This document shows, piece after piece, positions 1 to 11,969 of a stretch of DNA of 64,000 nucleotides; positions within the stretch are counted from its first letter, which is position 1; each line of letters begins with the position of its first letter. Both the position numbers and the translations under genes were made by a program. Source of the stretch: Pelecanus crispus (lineage: Eukaryota > Chordata > Aves > Pelecaniformes > Pelecanidae). Where the stretch lies: assembly GCF_030463565.1 (NCBI RefSeq), contig NC_134662.1:4751001-4815000 (forward strand), written 5' to 3'. Under the pieces are notes generated by a model that was not told the origin of the DNA, did not search any database, and saw only the letters and a program-made list of their open reading frames with translations.

Positions 1-822
1 GGAGAGCCATTTTTCAGCCCCCCCCCCCTCTCCCATTAGCGCCCACTATTTGCTCAGTCCCTAGTAATTAATTTATGGGCTGTTCATGAGCCACTTAAAT
101 GAGAGCTCTAAATCATGCTAAGTGGCAATAATGCCATCTCGACTCCTCTGGAAAGGAGGGAATTACTGTCCTGCTTCCAGTATCCTTCCCCCCTTGCTCC
201 TCGCATTAATGCCATCTGCCGCTGAGCAGCCCCGGCACCGCGGCAGAGCCTGCGCCGAGCCCCGGCATCTCCATCCCCGCGTGTGCCTTGGCAGAGCCCC
301 ATCCTGCCGCGGCGATTTGAGATCCCGGCTCTGCTTCGGGCTAAACCCTTTGTTCCGTAGCCTGGGAAACATTTGGGGTTTGTACCCCTGGGCGATGGGG
401 AGCAAGCAGAAAGCTGCCTGGGGATTTGCACGGCTCCAGCCATGCCGGGAGCCTGCCCCAGCCCACCTCCACCGCGCCTGGGGCGCCGGGGCTGTCCTGG
501 CTCCAGGTGTGTCACCTTATCAGCTCAAGGCTCCGGCTTTTCCAAACAAACACCACCTGCGCTGCTGGCACCGAGGGCGATTCAAGGAGAAAAAAAAAAA
601 AAAAAAAAGGGGGGGGCAAAGGGGGGCTCCCAGAGAGGTGGGAGAGCGCCTGGCTGCAGTGGGAGCCGAGCGGATACTGGCGGCACTGGGAGCCTGGGAG
701 CAGAGCGGGCACCGGCAGCACCGGGAGCCCTCGGCCAGTGCCGCAGCAGCCCCACGCTGCAGCAGTGGGGGTCACCAGGACCCCTCATGAACCATCCCCC
801 GTCCCCACAGCGTTGGCGTTAC
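1..822. other. NR2F6 intron 2 (part)
   Basis: This is intronic sequence downstream of NR2F6 coding exon 2. The first 135 bases are AT-rich, with TAATTAATTTA near 65-75 and further homeodomain-like cores. A run of about 18 A followed by a G-run lies near 591-615. No ligand-binding-domain exon of NR2F6 is recognisable here. Confidence 0.6.
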
Positions 823-3800
823 CTTCCTTCCTCATCCCCACGCGGAAACACTTCTTCAGGCGGCAGTACTGGCATTGGTTGCGGTGGTGCTGGTCAATCT
901 GGCAGTCACGGTTGGACCTGTGGGCAGGACCGGGCAGATGAGGTGCTGGGGAGGAGCGATGCGATGCCGTCAGGGGTCCCTGCACCCCGCCAAGCTGCTC
1001 CACCACCCACCTCCCCGCCGCCCTCCAGCAAAGCCCTTCGCCTCCAAGCGTGGCCACCTCCGCGCCGGCCGCGGCTGTGCCACGCTGGCCCCCGGCGTGC
1101 AGGCACAGGCACTCCCAGGCGGCACTCAGATGCTATGGAAACAGCGATTTCCTACAGCAGGGGCTGCCAGTTCGTCTTGCCAGCGATGCCCAGGACCGTA
1201 GGAAAGCCGGAGAGACCCCTGGGATGCGGGGCTCCCGCCCTCGGGGACGCGTAGGGACGGGTGCCAGGGAGCGATGCCCCGTGTCTCAGCACGCGGCGGG
1301 GGGGAAGCGGCGGAGCAGCCCCCGGCTCACTGCCAGACGTGCGAGGAATTTCAACTATTTCCTACGGGGCCGGGGCTGCCCCTGAGGTGCTGAGCCCACG
1401 ACCCCTTGGGCACCGAGCGCTTGCAGGCGTCCCCCATGGCGGTGGCATGGCCTCGACTGGACCCTGCGAGCGCGGCAAAGCAAAACCCGGCGGCTCCGGA
1501 GCGGCGGTGCACATGCCCCCAGCGCAGGGTCTGTGCCGGCCGGAGGGATGCTTTCCCCCCGAGCATCCTCGGAGCCTGCAAGGGGGCCATGCCCAACCCA
1601 CGCACGTGGCTCCCGCTGTGGGCAAGGAGCCGCGGGCACTGGGCAGCCCCTGCACCGTGCAGCGAGGTACCGGCCACCGCCGCAGCCAGCCGCCTGCCTC
1701 TGCTCCTGCGGCACGGCGGGAAGCGACACGCTGGGACAGGCTGCGAGAGACCTTCCCAAACGGCATCGTTAGCGTCCGAACCCCCCAGCCCCGATCTGCA
1801 GGGGACACTCGCGCTCACGGTCCCGCCACGGCCGAGCAATGCGGCAGGGCGCCGGTGACACCGGGCGCTCGCATCCCACCCGAAGGCGGTCGCAGCAAAC
1901 GGGGAGGAAAGGGGGTTATCGGCAAAACAGCGATAAATTAAGGCATATAAAGCAGCAGCCAGGAAAGCACAGGCAGGGCCGGGTCCCGCCGGGGTCCGGC
2001 AGCAGCTCGGCTCTGCCTGGGAATCCTGACATGAATCTCCTCATCCCTACACGACTCTAGAGGCGAGACAGGCAGGGATTCCCGCCGCGCTCAAACCGGA
2101 ATTAATTCACCCCGAACATCACCACTGCGCTTAGCACATTTTAAAACGTGTTGCTGATAGAAAGTTATTCCAGCGGAGAAGTGATAGCTAATCAAAACGT
2201 CAGATTACATCTTCATCAGCCGCCTGCGCCGCGGTGGGGGCAAAGCTCCCCGGCACCGCGGCCGAACCGCCGGGCAGGGCCCTGGCTGACCCTCACCGTG
2301 GCCTCAGGGCAGCGTCCACGGCACCAGGAAAAACCCCCAAAATCATCTCAGCTCCCACCAGCATCTCGTAGCAAGTTTCCCAACTGATAGGCTGCAGCGA
2401 CCTGGGAAACTGTGAGAATACAAAAGGCGTATACTGTGCTAATTATGTAATTAGAACATGTAATTATTTAGTGCAAGAACTAAACTGAATCCAACTCACT
2501 TTTAATATTCAAATTAGAGCAATCTTGGCTTGATGCTGCTTTTGACTCCTTGAACAAAGCAGATGCCAGGGCTGCCGGGGGAGCATTGTTCCCGGCCCCT
2601 CCAACACTTGCTCCCTACTTGGAAAACCAACGTTTTTCTATTGCACCGAGAATCACTTCCCGGCACAACAGGGGAAAAAACCCCAAAACACCTGAAGGAG
2701 GTGCCCAGATACCAGTGACAAGCACAGGATAAAATCTCGGATGCTCACAGCCCCTCCATCACCCCTGCACCTAAGCGGCATCTGGGACGCAGAGTCCGTC
2801 CCTCTCCCAGGGAGCCCTGATTTGGCCTTCCCTTTGTTCCAGGAAACTGGAATTTCTCAAAAGCCATATGTATTCCCCATCTTCAAATCACTAATCCCGA
2901 GCAGCCGCTCGGCTGAGTTCACTGATCAGATCCTGCTGATCAGACGGGGAAACTGAGGCAGGGCCCGGGACGACGCACGCGCTGCATCCGCACGCGCCGC
3001 ATCCACGGCAGGCGACGGGGAGGACGCTGCAGGACCAGGGGTAACGGGAACCGAACCCTGCCCCACGCCGGCAGCTCCACGGCCACGAGCGGCTCGGCTG
3101 ACGTCAGCCGGGACCCGGCAGCGCCGGTGCCGGGAGCTGCCGGGAGAGGAGATGCTGCGCACGGGGGAGGACGAATCTAGGCCGCCCAAACGAGAGCAAG
3201 GCGGCTCGGAGACGGCTCCCGCCGCGGGAGCAGCGCTGCCCCTTCCCTTCCCACAGCGTCTCAGCACCACGAGACGAAGCTCGAAGCAGCCGGCCCCCCT
3301 TGTGTGGGGAGAAAGCGGGGTGAGGAGGTGGGGTGCCCCTCTCCCAGCCTGCCTGCAGGAGCCCACGGCCGGGATGTGGGTGCCACCCTCGCAGCACCCT
3401 CACCGGTTTAGCAAACGCCGCTGGAAGCGCTTGCACGTGGATCCAGACCTGCGAGTGAGCCCCTATATCCACATTTACCTCCCCGGGAACAGCCCCGAGC
3501 TCGGGGTCCCCCACGCGTGCCAGCCAGCCCGACGCTCGTTTCGAGCCCAACAGAAACTCCGGAGTTATTTGCAGCTCCAAACTTCGCCGGGGTCGCGTCC
3601 TGGTCCGGCTGGTGGGCCCGGATCCACTGCAGCGCTGGCCCGAGCACGGGGGCTGCAGCCGCTCTCCCCGGCATCTCACCGGAGCAGCGCCCGCAGCACG
3701 CCGGGCTGTTGACACCTCCGGTTAAAATTATACTCGCTGCCGCACTGGTGATTTCTCCGGGTACGGCGGCCGTGACCGAAACGACTCAGAGCCACGGCGC

Positions 3801-4475
3801 ATTTTCAGGCATTAGCCTGGAACGGCAAATAATGCCGGAGCAGAGCCGGGTGATGACGAGGACCCGGACACCGGCTGTGCCCCACGGCCCAGGGGACGGG
3901 GCGGCCAGGGCATCCGTCCCTCCGGCAGCCGGCGACGCGCCGGGCAGAGGGGCTGCTGACGTGGGGTGCGGAGCACGCAGGGACCCCCGCGCCGAGGGCC
4001 ACGTCGCGGCCGCATCGGGGGGCCCCCGTTAGCGCTGCGGCGGGGCCAGCGCGCAGCCACGGCAGGGCCGGCGCCGAGCTGCACGGGGGCCACTGCGGAG
4101 CCAAGCTGGCGAGCCGCACCAGGGGGTGGCCACCCTTCGAGGTGCATTCGTGCCAGGGCTCTGCCACCCCGGGGGGCCCCACCGAGCCCCCCCCCCCCGC
4201 CCTCACCGGTCCCCCGGCCCCTACCTGCAGGTGTAGCTGAGGTTCCTGCGGATGCTGCGCTTGAAGAAGCTTTTGCAGCCCTCGCAGGTGAAGACCCCGT
4301 AGTGTTTCCCGCTGGACTTGTCCCCGCACACCACGCAGTCCACCGGCGCCCCGGCCCGTTCCTCCTCGCCGTGCTCCGCGTCGCTGCCGCCGCCCGCCGG
4401 GGACGCCGCCTCCTCCCCGCCGCCGCCGCCGCCGCCGCCGTTGGGCTCGCCCCAGCCGCCGGCCACCATGGCCAT
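823..4475 (-). CDS. NR2F6: NR2F6 (EAR-2/COUP-TF-gamma) nuclear receptor, 5' two coding exons, partial
   Basis: This is an orphan nuclear receptor, a DNA-binding transcriptional repressor. Coding exon 1 is 4475-4225 and exon 2 is 917-823; the ligand-binding-domain exons lie beyond the left edge. The start ATG at 4475 gives [11 protein letters not shown], which matches the remembered human N terminus. A Gly/Ala/Glu-rich linker follows. The C4 zinc-finger domain comes next: the first finger reads [20 protein letters not shown] with P-box CEGCKS, and the second ends [18 protein letters not shown]. The intron splits an Arg codon (AG|G) between the two fingers. The donors are CTGCAG|GTAGGG at 4225 and GGAAG|GTAACG at 823, and the acceptor is CCCACAG at 920-918. 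The frame stays open upstream to another ATG at 4571, so a 32-residue longer N terminus is possible. NR2F1 and NR2F2 share the DBD, but the N terminus and the USHBP1 neighbour fit NR2F6. Confidence 0.95.
918..4224. other. NR2F6 intron 1
   Basis: This 3.3-kb intron separates the two zinc-finger exons. It is mostly GC-rich without recognisable genes. An AT-rich island at about 2400-2535 contains several TAATTA-type cores and stands out against the surroundings. A short GGGAAACTGAGGCA motif at 2947-2960 recurs elsewhere in the window (see findings). Confidence 0.6.
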
Positions 4476-5300
4476 GGCTCCGCGGCCCCGGGGGCTCAGC
4501 GCCGGCCCCGCCGCCGCATGGAGCGGCGCCCGGTACGCGGCGCCCGGCGCCTCCCGGAACGAGTTGAGCAAGTTTTTGGGGGGTGGCGGCCGGTTTGGGA
4601 TTTTTAAGGGTTTTTTTTTTTTTTTTTTTTTTTCCTGTTGTTGCTTCCCCTCTCTATCCCAGGGCTCGCTCTCTCCTCCCTCCTCCCCCCCTCCCTCCCC
4701 CCCCCCCCCCCGTTAACGGGGGGGCCCCGCGGAAACTTTGCGGCGGCGGGAGCGGGGCGCAGCCCGGCGCATCCCCCCCCGGGGCGCGGCGGCTCCCGGC
4801 GCGGCGGCGGCCCCGGGGCTCGGCCGCATGCGGGGGCCGCCGCTGCCCGCCCCCGGTGGCTGCTCCGCTCCGCGGCACCGGCAGGGAAGGAGGAGGAGGA
4901 GGAGGAGGAGGAGAAGGAGGAGGAGGAGGCGGCGCTGCCCCGGCCCGCCCTCGCCCCTACGGGCCCCGCCGCCGCCGCCGCTGCATGCAGCCCGGTCCGG
5001 GTCCGGCGGGACCCGCTGCCGCCGAGCCCCGGGGCTCTCCCCCGCCTCCCGCGAAAGAGCAAAGTTCAGCCGCTGCCGCGGTGGCCGCCCTGGATGCTCC
5101 TCCCCGTCCTCCTCCCCTTCCGCTCGCCGCCCGCCGGGTCCTGCCCCGGCCCCGGCCCCGGCCCCGCCGCCCCCGCCGAGCCGGGGAGGGGAGGGGGGAG
5201 CCGGGGGGGCGGCCCCGCTGCACCGGGCAGGGCGGGGTTGGGCACGGCAGGGCCCGGGCGGCTCCGTGGGTCGGTGGTACCGGTTGTAGCGGAGGCGGGC
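4476..5300 (-). promoter_or_regulatory. NR2F6 CpG-island promoter and 5' leader
   Basis: This is extremely GC- and CpG-rich sequence directly upstream of the NR2F6 start codon. It carries a long T tract (about 4611-4633, an A tract on the gene strand), C-runs near 4700-4712 and a GGA trinucleotide tract near 4889-4930. No TATA box is seen. The transcription start was not located; the call rests on position and composition. Confidence 0.6.
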
Positions 5301-7383
5301 ACGGCCCCGGTGCGATGCCGGGCACGGGCAAGGCGATGCCGTGGCCTGGTCGCCGCGGTTTGGCCAGCGGAGGTGGCTGGAGGTGGCCCCCCCCCCCCCC
5401 CCGCGCTCTCCCCATGCCTTTTGGGGACCAGAGCCCTTCGCTGGCCCCGGGAGCGCTCGGCACCTCGCACCGGGAGCCCGGCGCCGTGCCACGCCGTGGC
5501 TGCGGTTACCGCTGCGGTCACGGCTGCGGTCCTTGTCGCCCCTTCCAGCAAATGACCTCTGAGCCGCAGGGTGCGGCAACTGGGCAGCTTCGCCACCAAA
5601 GCACCGGGGTCCCCGAGGGGACGGGGAGCCGAGCCCCGCTTGCAGCCCCGCCACGCGCCGGGGAGAGCTCGGCCGCCGCGTCACGGTGCGGCGTGACGGC
5701 GTTCGGGGCCGCGGGGGCCACGGTGGGAGGATGGGAAGCGATTCCCCACGCCTGGCCCGTGGCCAAGCTGCCGGCATAGGCAATCCCCTCCTCTTGCCGA
5801 CAACCCCAGCGGGATCTTTAATTACGGCAAACAGCACGAGGCCGCGGCTCCCCGTCTCGTGCGGGGCACGAGGGCCGGGGCCGTGCCGCGGGGTGCTCCT
5901 GTGGCACCTGGGGTCCCTCGGGTACCGCCACCCTGCGCAGCCCCTGGGACGAGGCGAAGGGCTGGATGCGGCCGGGGACTGGCTGCCTGCAGCCCCGTAA
6001 AAATCCGTTTGTAATGTGGTTAATCAAGTCGGACCCGTAAGAGCTCGTCGGCCGGCCCTGTGAGAAGGGCTGGGGTGCCGGCTGTGGGTGCCGCAGCACC
6101 CGCCTGCTGCCGCCCTGTTAATCATTGACGAAGAAATAAACTGTGCGGAAAGGTGCTTGACCCGGGAGCAGCCCCACGATACGCCCCTGCCTTCGCCTTT
6201 CACCCGGGGGCCAAACTCTCCCGGCCATGCTGCGGTGGCCCGGTGTCTCCTGGCAGCGTGCCTTTCACCTTGACTTCAGGGGCGAAGTCCGGCGGGCAGG
6301 GTGTGGAACCGGGGTGCAGGTGGGCTGGGTGCCCCCCACGCAGCCCTGTCCCCCCACAGTGTGCCCTCGGGGCAGGCCTGTCCCCACGCGGGACCCCATG
6401 CTGCGGTCCCAGCTTGGGCCGGGTAAGGATGCCGATGCCGAGCGGAGTGGCTGGCGATGCCCATGCTGCAGGAACGGGCTTGGACCGAGCGCTGCCAGGA
6501 CCTTCGCGGTGCCTCGTGCCACCGTCCTTGGCATTCCCAGCCCACACGCCGGGGCCGGCGTCTCCCTCGGGGTTAAGGGAAAAGCAAAGCAAAGGGGGCT
6601 GGATATAAAAAAAAAAAACCCAGGAAAGCGCCGAGCCTGGAGCCGGGGTGCAGCAGAGGTGGATGAATTACAGCTCTGGCCATAAATAAAACCTCCATTT
6701 CCTCCTGTCTGGAGGGATCTCTGCTCACCAGGTACCGGCTAACACGGCCACGCCGAGGTGCCCGGCAAGAGCTCTGCATGGGGCCGATGCCGCAGGGCTG
6801 CCGCGGCCGGGGAGCAGCGCCCGGCAGAGCCAGCTGGGAAGGAGCCGGGCTTGGGGGGGTCCCAATCCGGGCGGGGGGCGTCACCCCCACCTGCAGCTGG
6901 CCCCGTTTCTCCTTTCTCTTCTGTCAGGCCGTGATTTATGGCCCTTTCCCTGCCGCTCCCCCGCCTCCTCGCCCCCTGCAAAAAATAATAATCCAGGAAC
7001 AAAGGAGGAAATTGGATCTTCTCCCCCGCGCGGCTCCCGGCCCCGCGGTGGGAGCCGGGTTTGTTTTGACGTCGGTGTCCAGTTGGCGAAGGCGTTTGAT
7101 CTCCGGAGGAATTCCTCCTTCCTCGCGCTGCTCCGCTGACTCTGCTGCACAAAAGGGCCCCCGGGAGCCGGGAGCTGCCGGCGCTTTTCGTGCCGCCCCG
7201 ACGCCCCCGGGAAGGGTCCGGCACGGCAGAGGCGCCCACGGGGCTCAGGGAGGTTTCCAGGCTCCGTGCCGGACCCGGCTCCAGCGTGGGGACGGGTGGC
7301 AGCGGCGTCCCCCTGCTCCCCCACAGCCTTTGGGCTGGAACACGATTGAGCAACCCTTGCCAAAATGTGCAGGTTCATGGCGG
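5301..7383. other. NR2F6 upstream flank, no gene seen
   Basis: No credible coding exon is found here. Islands of lower GC occur at about 6000-6150, which holds an HNF1-like GTTAATCATTGAC at 6117-6129, and at about 6640-7010, with ATAAATAA and TTTATGG motifs. They may be regulatory, but that is inference only. Confidence 0.4.
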
Positions 7384-7971
7384 TGCCACCAGAGAGCTGG
7401 GTGCCAGCACTGATGGAGAGCTGGGTGCCAGCAGCACCGGAGAGCTGGTTGCCAGTGCCACCAGAGACCTGGGTGCCAGCACCGATGCAGAACTGGGTGC
7501 CAGCAGCACTGGAGAGCTGGGTGCCAGTGCCACCAGAGACCTGGGTGCCAGCACCGAAGCAGAACTGGGTGCCAGCAGCACTGGAGAGCTGGGTGCCAGT
7601 GCCACCAGAGACCTGGGTGCCGGCACCGATGCAGAACTGGGTGCCAGCACTACCAGAGAGCTGGGTGCCAGTGCCACCGGAGACCTGGGTGCCAGCACCG
7701 AAGCAGAACTGGGTGCCAGCACTACCAGAGAGCTGGGTGCCAGTGCCACCAGAGACCTGGGTGCTGGCACCGATGCAGAACTGGGTGCCAGCACTACCAG
7801 AGAGCTGGGTGCCAGTGCCACCGGAGACCTGGGTGCCAGCACTGAAGCAGAACTGGGTGCCAGCAGCACTGGAGAGCTGGGTGCCAGCGCTACCAGAGAG
7901 CTGGGTGCCAGTGCCACTGGAGATCTGGGTGCCAGCAGCACCGGGGAGCTGGGTGCCAGCAGCACCAGCCC
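7384..7971. repeat. 24-bp minisatellite
   Basis: This is a tandem array of about 24 copies of a 24-bp unit built around CTGGGTGCCAG followed by a variable CACCAGAGAG-like half. Variants recur every third unit, suggesting a 72-bp higher-order period. Because the unit is a multiple of three and lacks stops, it is open in several frames on both strands; this is not evidence of coding. Confidence 0.93.
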
Positions 7972-9320
7972 CGAGCCGGTTACTGGCATCCCGGTCAGCA
8001 GCACTCTGGGCTGTGGGGCAGCCATGCTCATTCCCAAATCCGTGTGGGAGCTGCCAGCAGTGGGGCTTCCCAGGGCTTTAGGTAGATACCACGCGTCCAT
8101 CTTTCTGTCCATCCCCGCCAGGCCCCAGCATACCCCCATGGGCACCTGCACCCCGATGCGGGGCTGTGCAGGGGGTGGGTGCAGCCCCCCATGGTTTAGG
8201 CCGATCCCCTGATTTGCAGTTGTTGGGCAGGATCTGGCCCCTCTCTGCCCTGGAGCAGCTTGCAGAGCCCCCAGCCCCTGTTTGCCGTGGGGCCGAGGGT
8301 GCTGCATTCCTGGGGCCGGATCCTGCCGGCGGGCGTGCGGGCATGTGCCGGCGTGCCGAGGGCAAGCGTGAGCTGCTCTGGAGCCGGCTGGGGAGGCGAA
8401 GGGGCCCTCATGGCCGCGGGGGTCCCGACCCTCCCGCAGCAGCCGCGGGAGCGCGTGACCTTGCAGGGCCGAACCACGGCCGCGCCGCGGCAAGCGAAGG
8501 ACAAAGGGAGGCCGGGGCCGGCTGCGCCGCGGCTGCTCGGCTCCCCGGGCAGCGCTGCCCTGTGCCCCTGTGCCCCACGGCTGCCCCACGGCGCGGCCCT
8601 GTGCCCCACGGTGCACCCGCCGGCATGGCGCAGGGACCACCCGCCGCATGCCCACGCAGCAAACACGCCTCCATGGAGTGCACACGCATGTGCATGGGAC
8701 ATGCACGGGGGTGCACACGTGCGCGCAAACGGCGGCAGAGGTCACCATGCACGTGCACATGGGCTCGCACTCCCCCGCGTGCCCCCCGCAGCCATCCCAT
8801 GGGGCGACGTTTTGCCCCCCGATGCCGCGGTTTTGCCCCCAGCCCTGCAGAGAGGCCGGGGTAGCCCTGAGCCCCCTGTTCCCCATATTCCCCCCGTTCG
8901 CCCCCCGCCAGAGCGGGCAGCTCCCTGCCCTGCATTCCCGGGATATCGGATCCCACGCCGCAGCCCTCCCTGCTCCCCTCGCTGCCGGCTTCTCCCCGCT
9001 GCCTTTGCCCCCATGCCGCCCCGGCACAGCCTGGCCCCCACCGGGACGGTGTTTCGCAGCCCCCCGGGACCCACTCTCGCAGGAACGGGGTGCAGCCCCA
9101 CCCTGGGCCCTGCTACCCAAGAGTGCCAGGGGGTTTTGCTGCGGCCCCCCTCGGTTTCTCAGCAGCCCACGCCGCTCCACAGAGGGGAAACTGAGGCAGA
9201 GAGCGGGCCAGAATGGCGGCATCTTGCAAATCGGCAACTGGCACGTGGAGCCCTCCCTGGGGAGCGGCAGGTTTCGGGGTGCCCGTGGGGGTGAGCAGTG
9301 GGCAAAGCAGGGGGGTCCTG
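7972..9320. other. Intergenic GC-rich sequence
   Basis: No gene is recognised. A purine-pyrimidine alternating stretch (GTGCACACGCATGTGCATGG and similar) lies at about 8676-8770. A GGGGAAACTGAGGCA motif at 9184-9198 resembles the conserved part of a MIR-type SINE in reverse. Confidence 0.5.
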
Positions 9321-9731
9321 CCACCCTCAGCAGCTGCGCTGCACCGTGCTGCGCTGTGCCGTGCTGCATGATGCCATGCTGTGCCGTGCCGCACAGTGCC
9401 ATGCTGTGCTGTGCTGTGCCATGCTGTGCTGAGCTGCACTGTGCCATGCTGTGCCGTGCCACGCTGTGCTGTGCCGCACGATGCCACGCTGTGCCGTGCT
9501 GCACCATGCCATGCTGTGCCATGCTGTGCTGAGCTGCACCGTGCCGTGCCGTGCCGCACTGTGCTGTGCCGCACGATGCCACGCTGTGCCGTGCCGCACC
9601 ATGCCACGCTGTGCCATGCCGTGCTGAGCTGCACTGTGCCACGCTGTGCTGTGCCACACCACGCCATGCTGTGCCACGCTGTGCCATGCGGTGCTGAGCT
9701 GCACCGTGCCGTGCCGTGCCGTGCCGGCAGC
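9321..9731. repeat. Pentanucleotide-based minisatellite (GTGCY/ATGCY)
   Basis: About 400 bases are made almost entirely of 5-mers such as GTGCC, GTGCT and ATGCT, with interspersed GAGCTGCAC variants that recur at a longer period. A short array of the same motif on the other strand (GGCAC/GGCAT) lies inside USHBP1 at 16685-16737. Confidence 0.9.
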
Positions 9732-10610
9732 CTGATGGGCAGCACGGTACTGGGGACCCCCCGGCTCCACTCCCCGAGCTCACAGCACACTGCGCCCTTG
9801 GCAGAGTCTCGGGGCGTGCCAAGGCGGGCAGCGCGGCTGGGCCCGGCGCGGCGGTGGCAATGGGGAGCTGAGGCCACCTCAGCCCACCCTGAGCCCCTGG
9901 CAGCCCCTGGGCACGGTGGGGACACCGCAGCCTGAGGCCCCCCCATCCCCGCTGGTGCCCCTGGGGGTCCCGGTCTGGCCCCAGGGTCAGCAGGACCTGG
10001 CGGGGGGACCCCTCCAGCCGGGGCTGGGGCGGTGGTGGGTCCCCCCTGCCCTCCCCCTCCTCCCGGCACCCAGGGTCGAAGCCGCCCCGGTTCCCCCGGC
10101 CCTTTCATGCTGCTCTCGGTGGAGCCTGACCCCGCACAAAGCCCCCAGGAACCCATTTGAATCTGAAAAGGGGTCTGAGCGCAGAGCCCTGACCTTCAAC
10201 CTGTGGGTCAGCCCCTCCACGCCACCGCCACCGGCCCCTGCCAGCCCCCAGGACCCCCCCCACAAGCCGGGACGGACCCAGCCGAGCCATGCTCCCAGGC
10301 ACGGGGATGCAGGCAGGGGCTGGGAGCAGGCAGCACAGGCAGCCCCCCCGCTCCGCTATCTGCGTCAGCTACCGGTGCCCCCGGCGCGGGCATTTGCCCC
10401 CTCCATCGCCTGCTGCACCGATCCGCGGGCGGCTGCATGGGCTCATGGCACCGCTGCTCCCGTTTCGTGCCGGGGCTGCTCCGTGGGGCCCGGGGAAATT
10501 CTGCTTTGATCCGGCCCTGCCACCTCCGGGGACACAGGGCTGCCCCGTTTCGGAGGGCTCTGAAAGGAGAGGTGGCGGGGGCGGAGGGCACGGGCAGCTC
10601 CGGGGAGTGA
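9732..10610. other. Intergenic GC-rich sequence, nothing recognised
   Basis: No exon, RNA or transposable element is recognised. Open frames here are the stop-poor by-products of high GC. Confidence 0.4.
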
Positions 10611-11282
10611 GCTGCAGCCCTGCATCCTCGCAGCCCTGCAGCTGTGCAACCTTGCGGCCCTGCATCCTCGCAGCTCTGCAACCCTGCATCCTTGCAGCCC
10701 TGCATCCTCGCAGCCCTGCATCCATGCATCCCCACATCCTTGCATCCTCGCAGCCCTGCAGCCCTGCATCCTTGCATCCCCACAACCATGCATCCCCACA
10801 TCCTTGCAGCCCTACATCCATGCAGCCCTGCATCCTCGCAGCCCTGCAGCCCTGCAAACTCGCAGCCCTGCATCCATGCAGCCCTGCATCCTCGCAGCCC
10901 TGCAGCCCTGCAGCCCCGCATCCTTGCAGCCCCGCATCCTTGCAGCCCCGCATCCTCGCAGCCCTGCAGCCCCGCATCCTTGCAGCCCCGCATCCTTGCA
11001 GCCCCGCATCCTTGCAACCCTGCATCCTTGCAGCCCTGCAAACTCGCAGCCCCGCATCCATGCAGCCCTGCATCCTCGCAGCCCTGCAGCCCCGCATCCT
11101 TGCAGCCCTGCATCCTCGCAGCCCTGCAGCCCTGCATCCTTGCAGCCCCGCATCCTTGCAGCCCTGCAAACTCGCAGCCCTGCATCCATGCAGCCCTGCA
11201 TCCTCGCAGCCCTGCAGCCCTGCAGCCCCGCATCCTTGCAGCCCTGCATCCTTGCAGCCCTGCAGCCCTGCAGCCCTGCCCC
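10611..11282. repeat. 8-bp minisatellite (GCAGCCCT/GCATCCTC)
   Basis: This is a dense tandem array of 8-mers alternating between GCAGCCCT or GCAGCCCC and GCATCCTC or GCATCCTT, with rarer variants. It spans about 670 bases and is stop-free in several frames. It lies between NR2F6 and USHBP1. Confidence 0.92.
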
Positions 11283-11901
11283 ACAGCCCTCTCTCTGCCC
11301 TCTCCGTCACCGCGGCTCTGGATATCGATCCACTGAGCCTTGAACTCTGCTGCAGGATCTCTCCCGGGAGACGCAGGCCTCATTTCAGCCTTTTAGCTCC
11401 GTGCCTCAGTTTCCCTTCCACCCCACAGCACGTCTGAGCCTTGGGCTGCCGCGCAGCCCTGCGCATCCTCCAACCCGAGACCCACGCTCAGCCCGGCTCC
11501 CACTACCCAAGCGCCCCATCGTGCCAGGTTTCGGGCTGCCGGATTTAGCCCCCCGCTCCCCACGGCAGCCCCCCGGCGCAGCCCCACTGCGGGCCCCCCC
11601 CGCTCCATGCAGCGAGGATGCCCCCGGCGCGGGGTCACTGCTCCTCTTCCCTCCTGAATATGCATGGGGCCCCGGCCGCCACGGCCACCGCCGTCACCTT
11701 TGATCCCACGTCAGGGATAACGAAATGGCTTCATCTGCGCCGGGAGATAGCAGGGGCGGCGGGGAGGGGACGGCCTTTGTTCCCGGCCCCGCTGGGACCA
11801 GCCGTGCTGGGGGGGGGTCCGGCTGCCTGAGCCCCCACCCGAGCCCAAAGCCCCCCAAACCCCAACCACGGTGGGGCTGGCCAAGCCGCGAGCATCAGTG
11901 G
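11283..11901. other. USHBP1 3' flank
   Basis: No gene is seen here. GTGCCTCAGTTTCCC at 11401-11415 matches the conserved core of MIR-type SINEs. Confidence 0.4.
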
Positions 11902-11907
11902 TTTATT
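11902..11907 (-). terminator. USHBP1 polyadenylation signal
   Basis: TTTATT on the plus strand is AATAAA on the gene strand. It lies about 60 bases after the USHBP1 stop codon, giving a very short 3' UTR. Confidence 0.7.
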
Positions 11908-11969
11908 CTCCCCGGGGATAGAGCCGGTGCCTCCCGGCACGGGGGGTCTTGGGGACGATGCGGGGGTCC

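Noticed and set aside
8676-8770. GTGCACACGCATGTGCATGG-type alternating stretch as a functional element
   Set aside because: It has Z-DNA-like composition, but it is short and irregular with no associated gene feature.
7375-9822. 815-codon open frame on the minus strand
   Set aside because: It runs through the 24-bp and 5-mer arrays plus GC-rich intergenic DNA. The repeats have no stops in several frames, the product is repetitive (SPVALAPSS-like, then HGTAWHS-like), and there are no splice or family signals.
10208-11383. Long repetitive frames on both strands over the 8-bp array (GCRAARMQGC-like or LQPCILAA-like)
   Set aside because: All frames over this array are open because of unit composition; there is no start context, conservation or domain.
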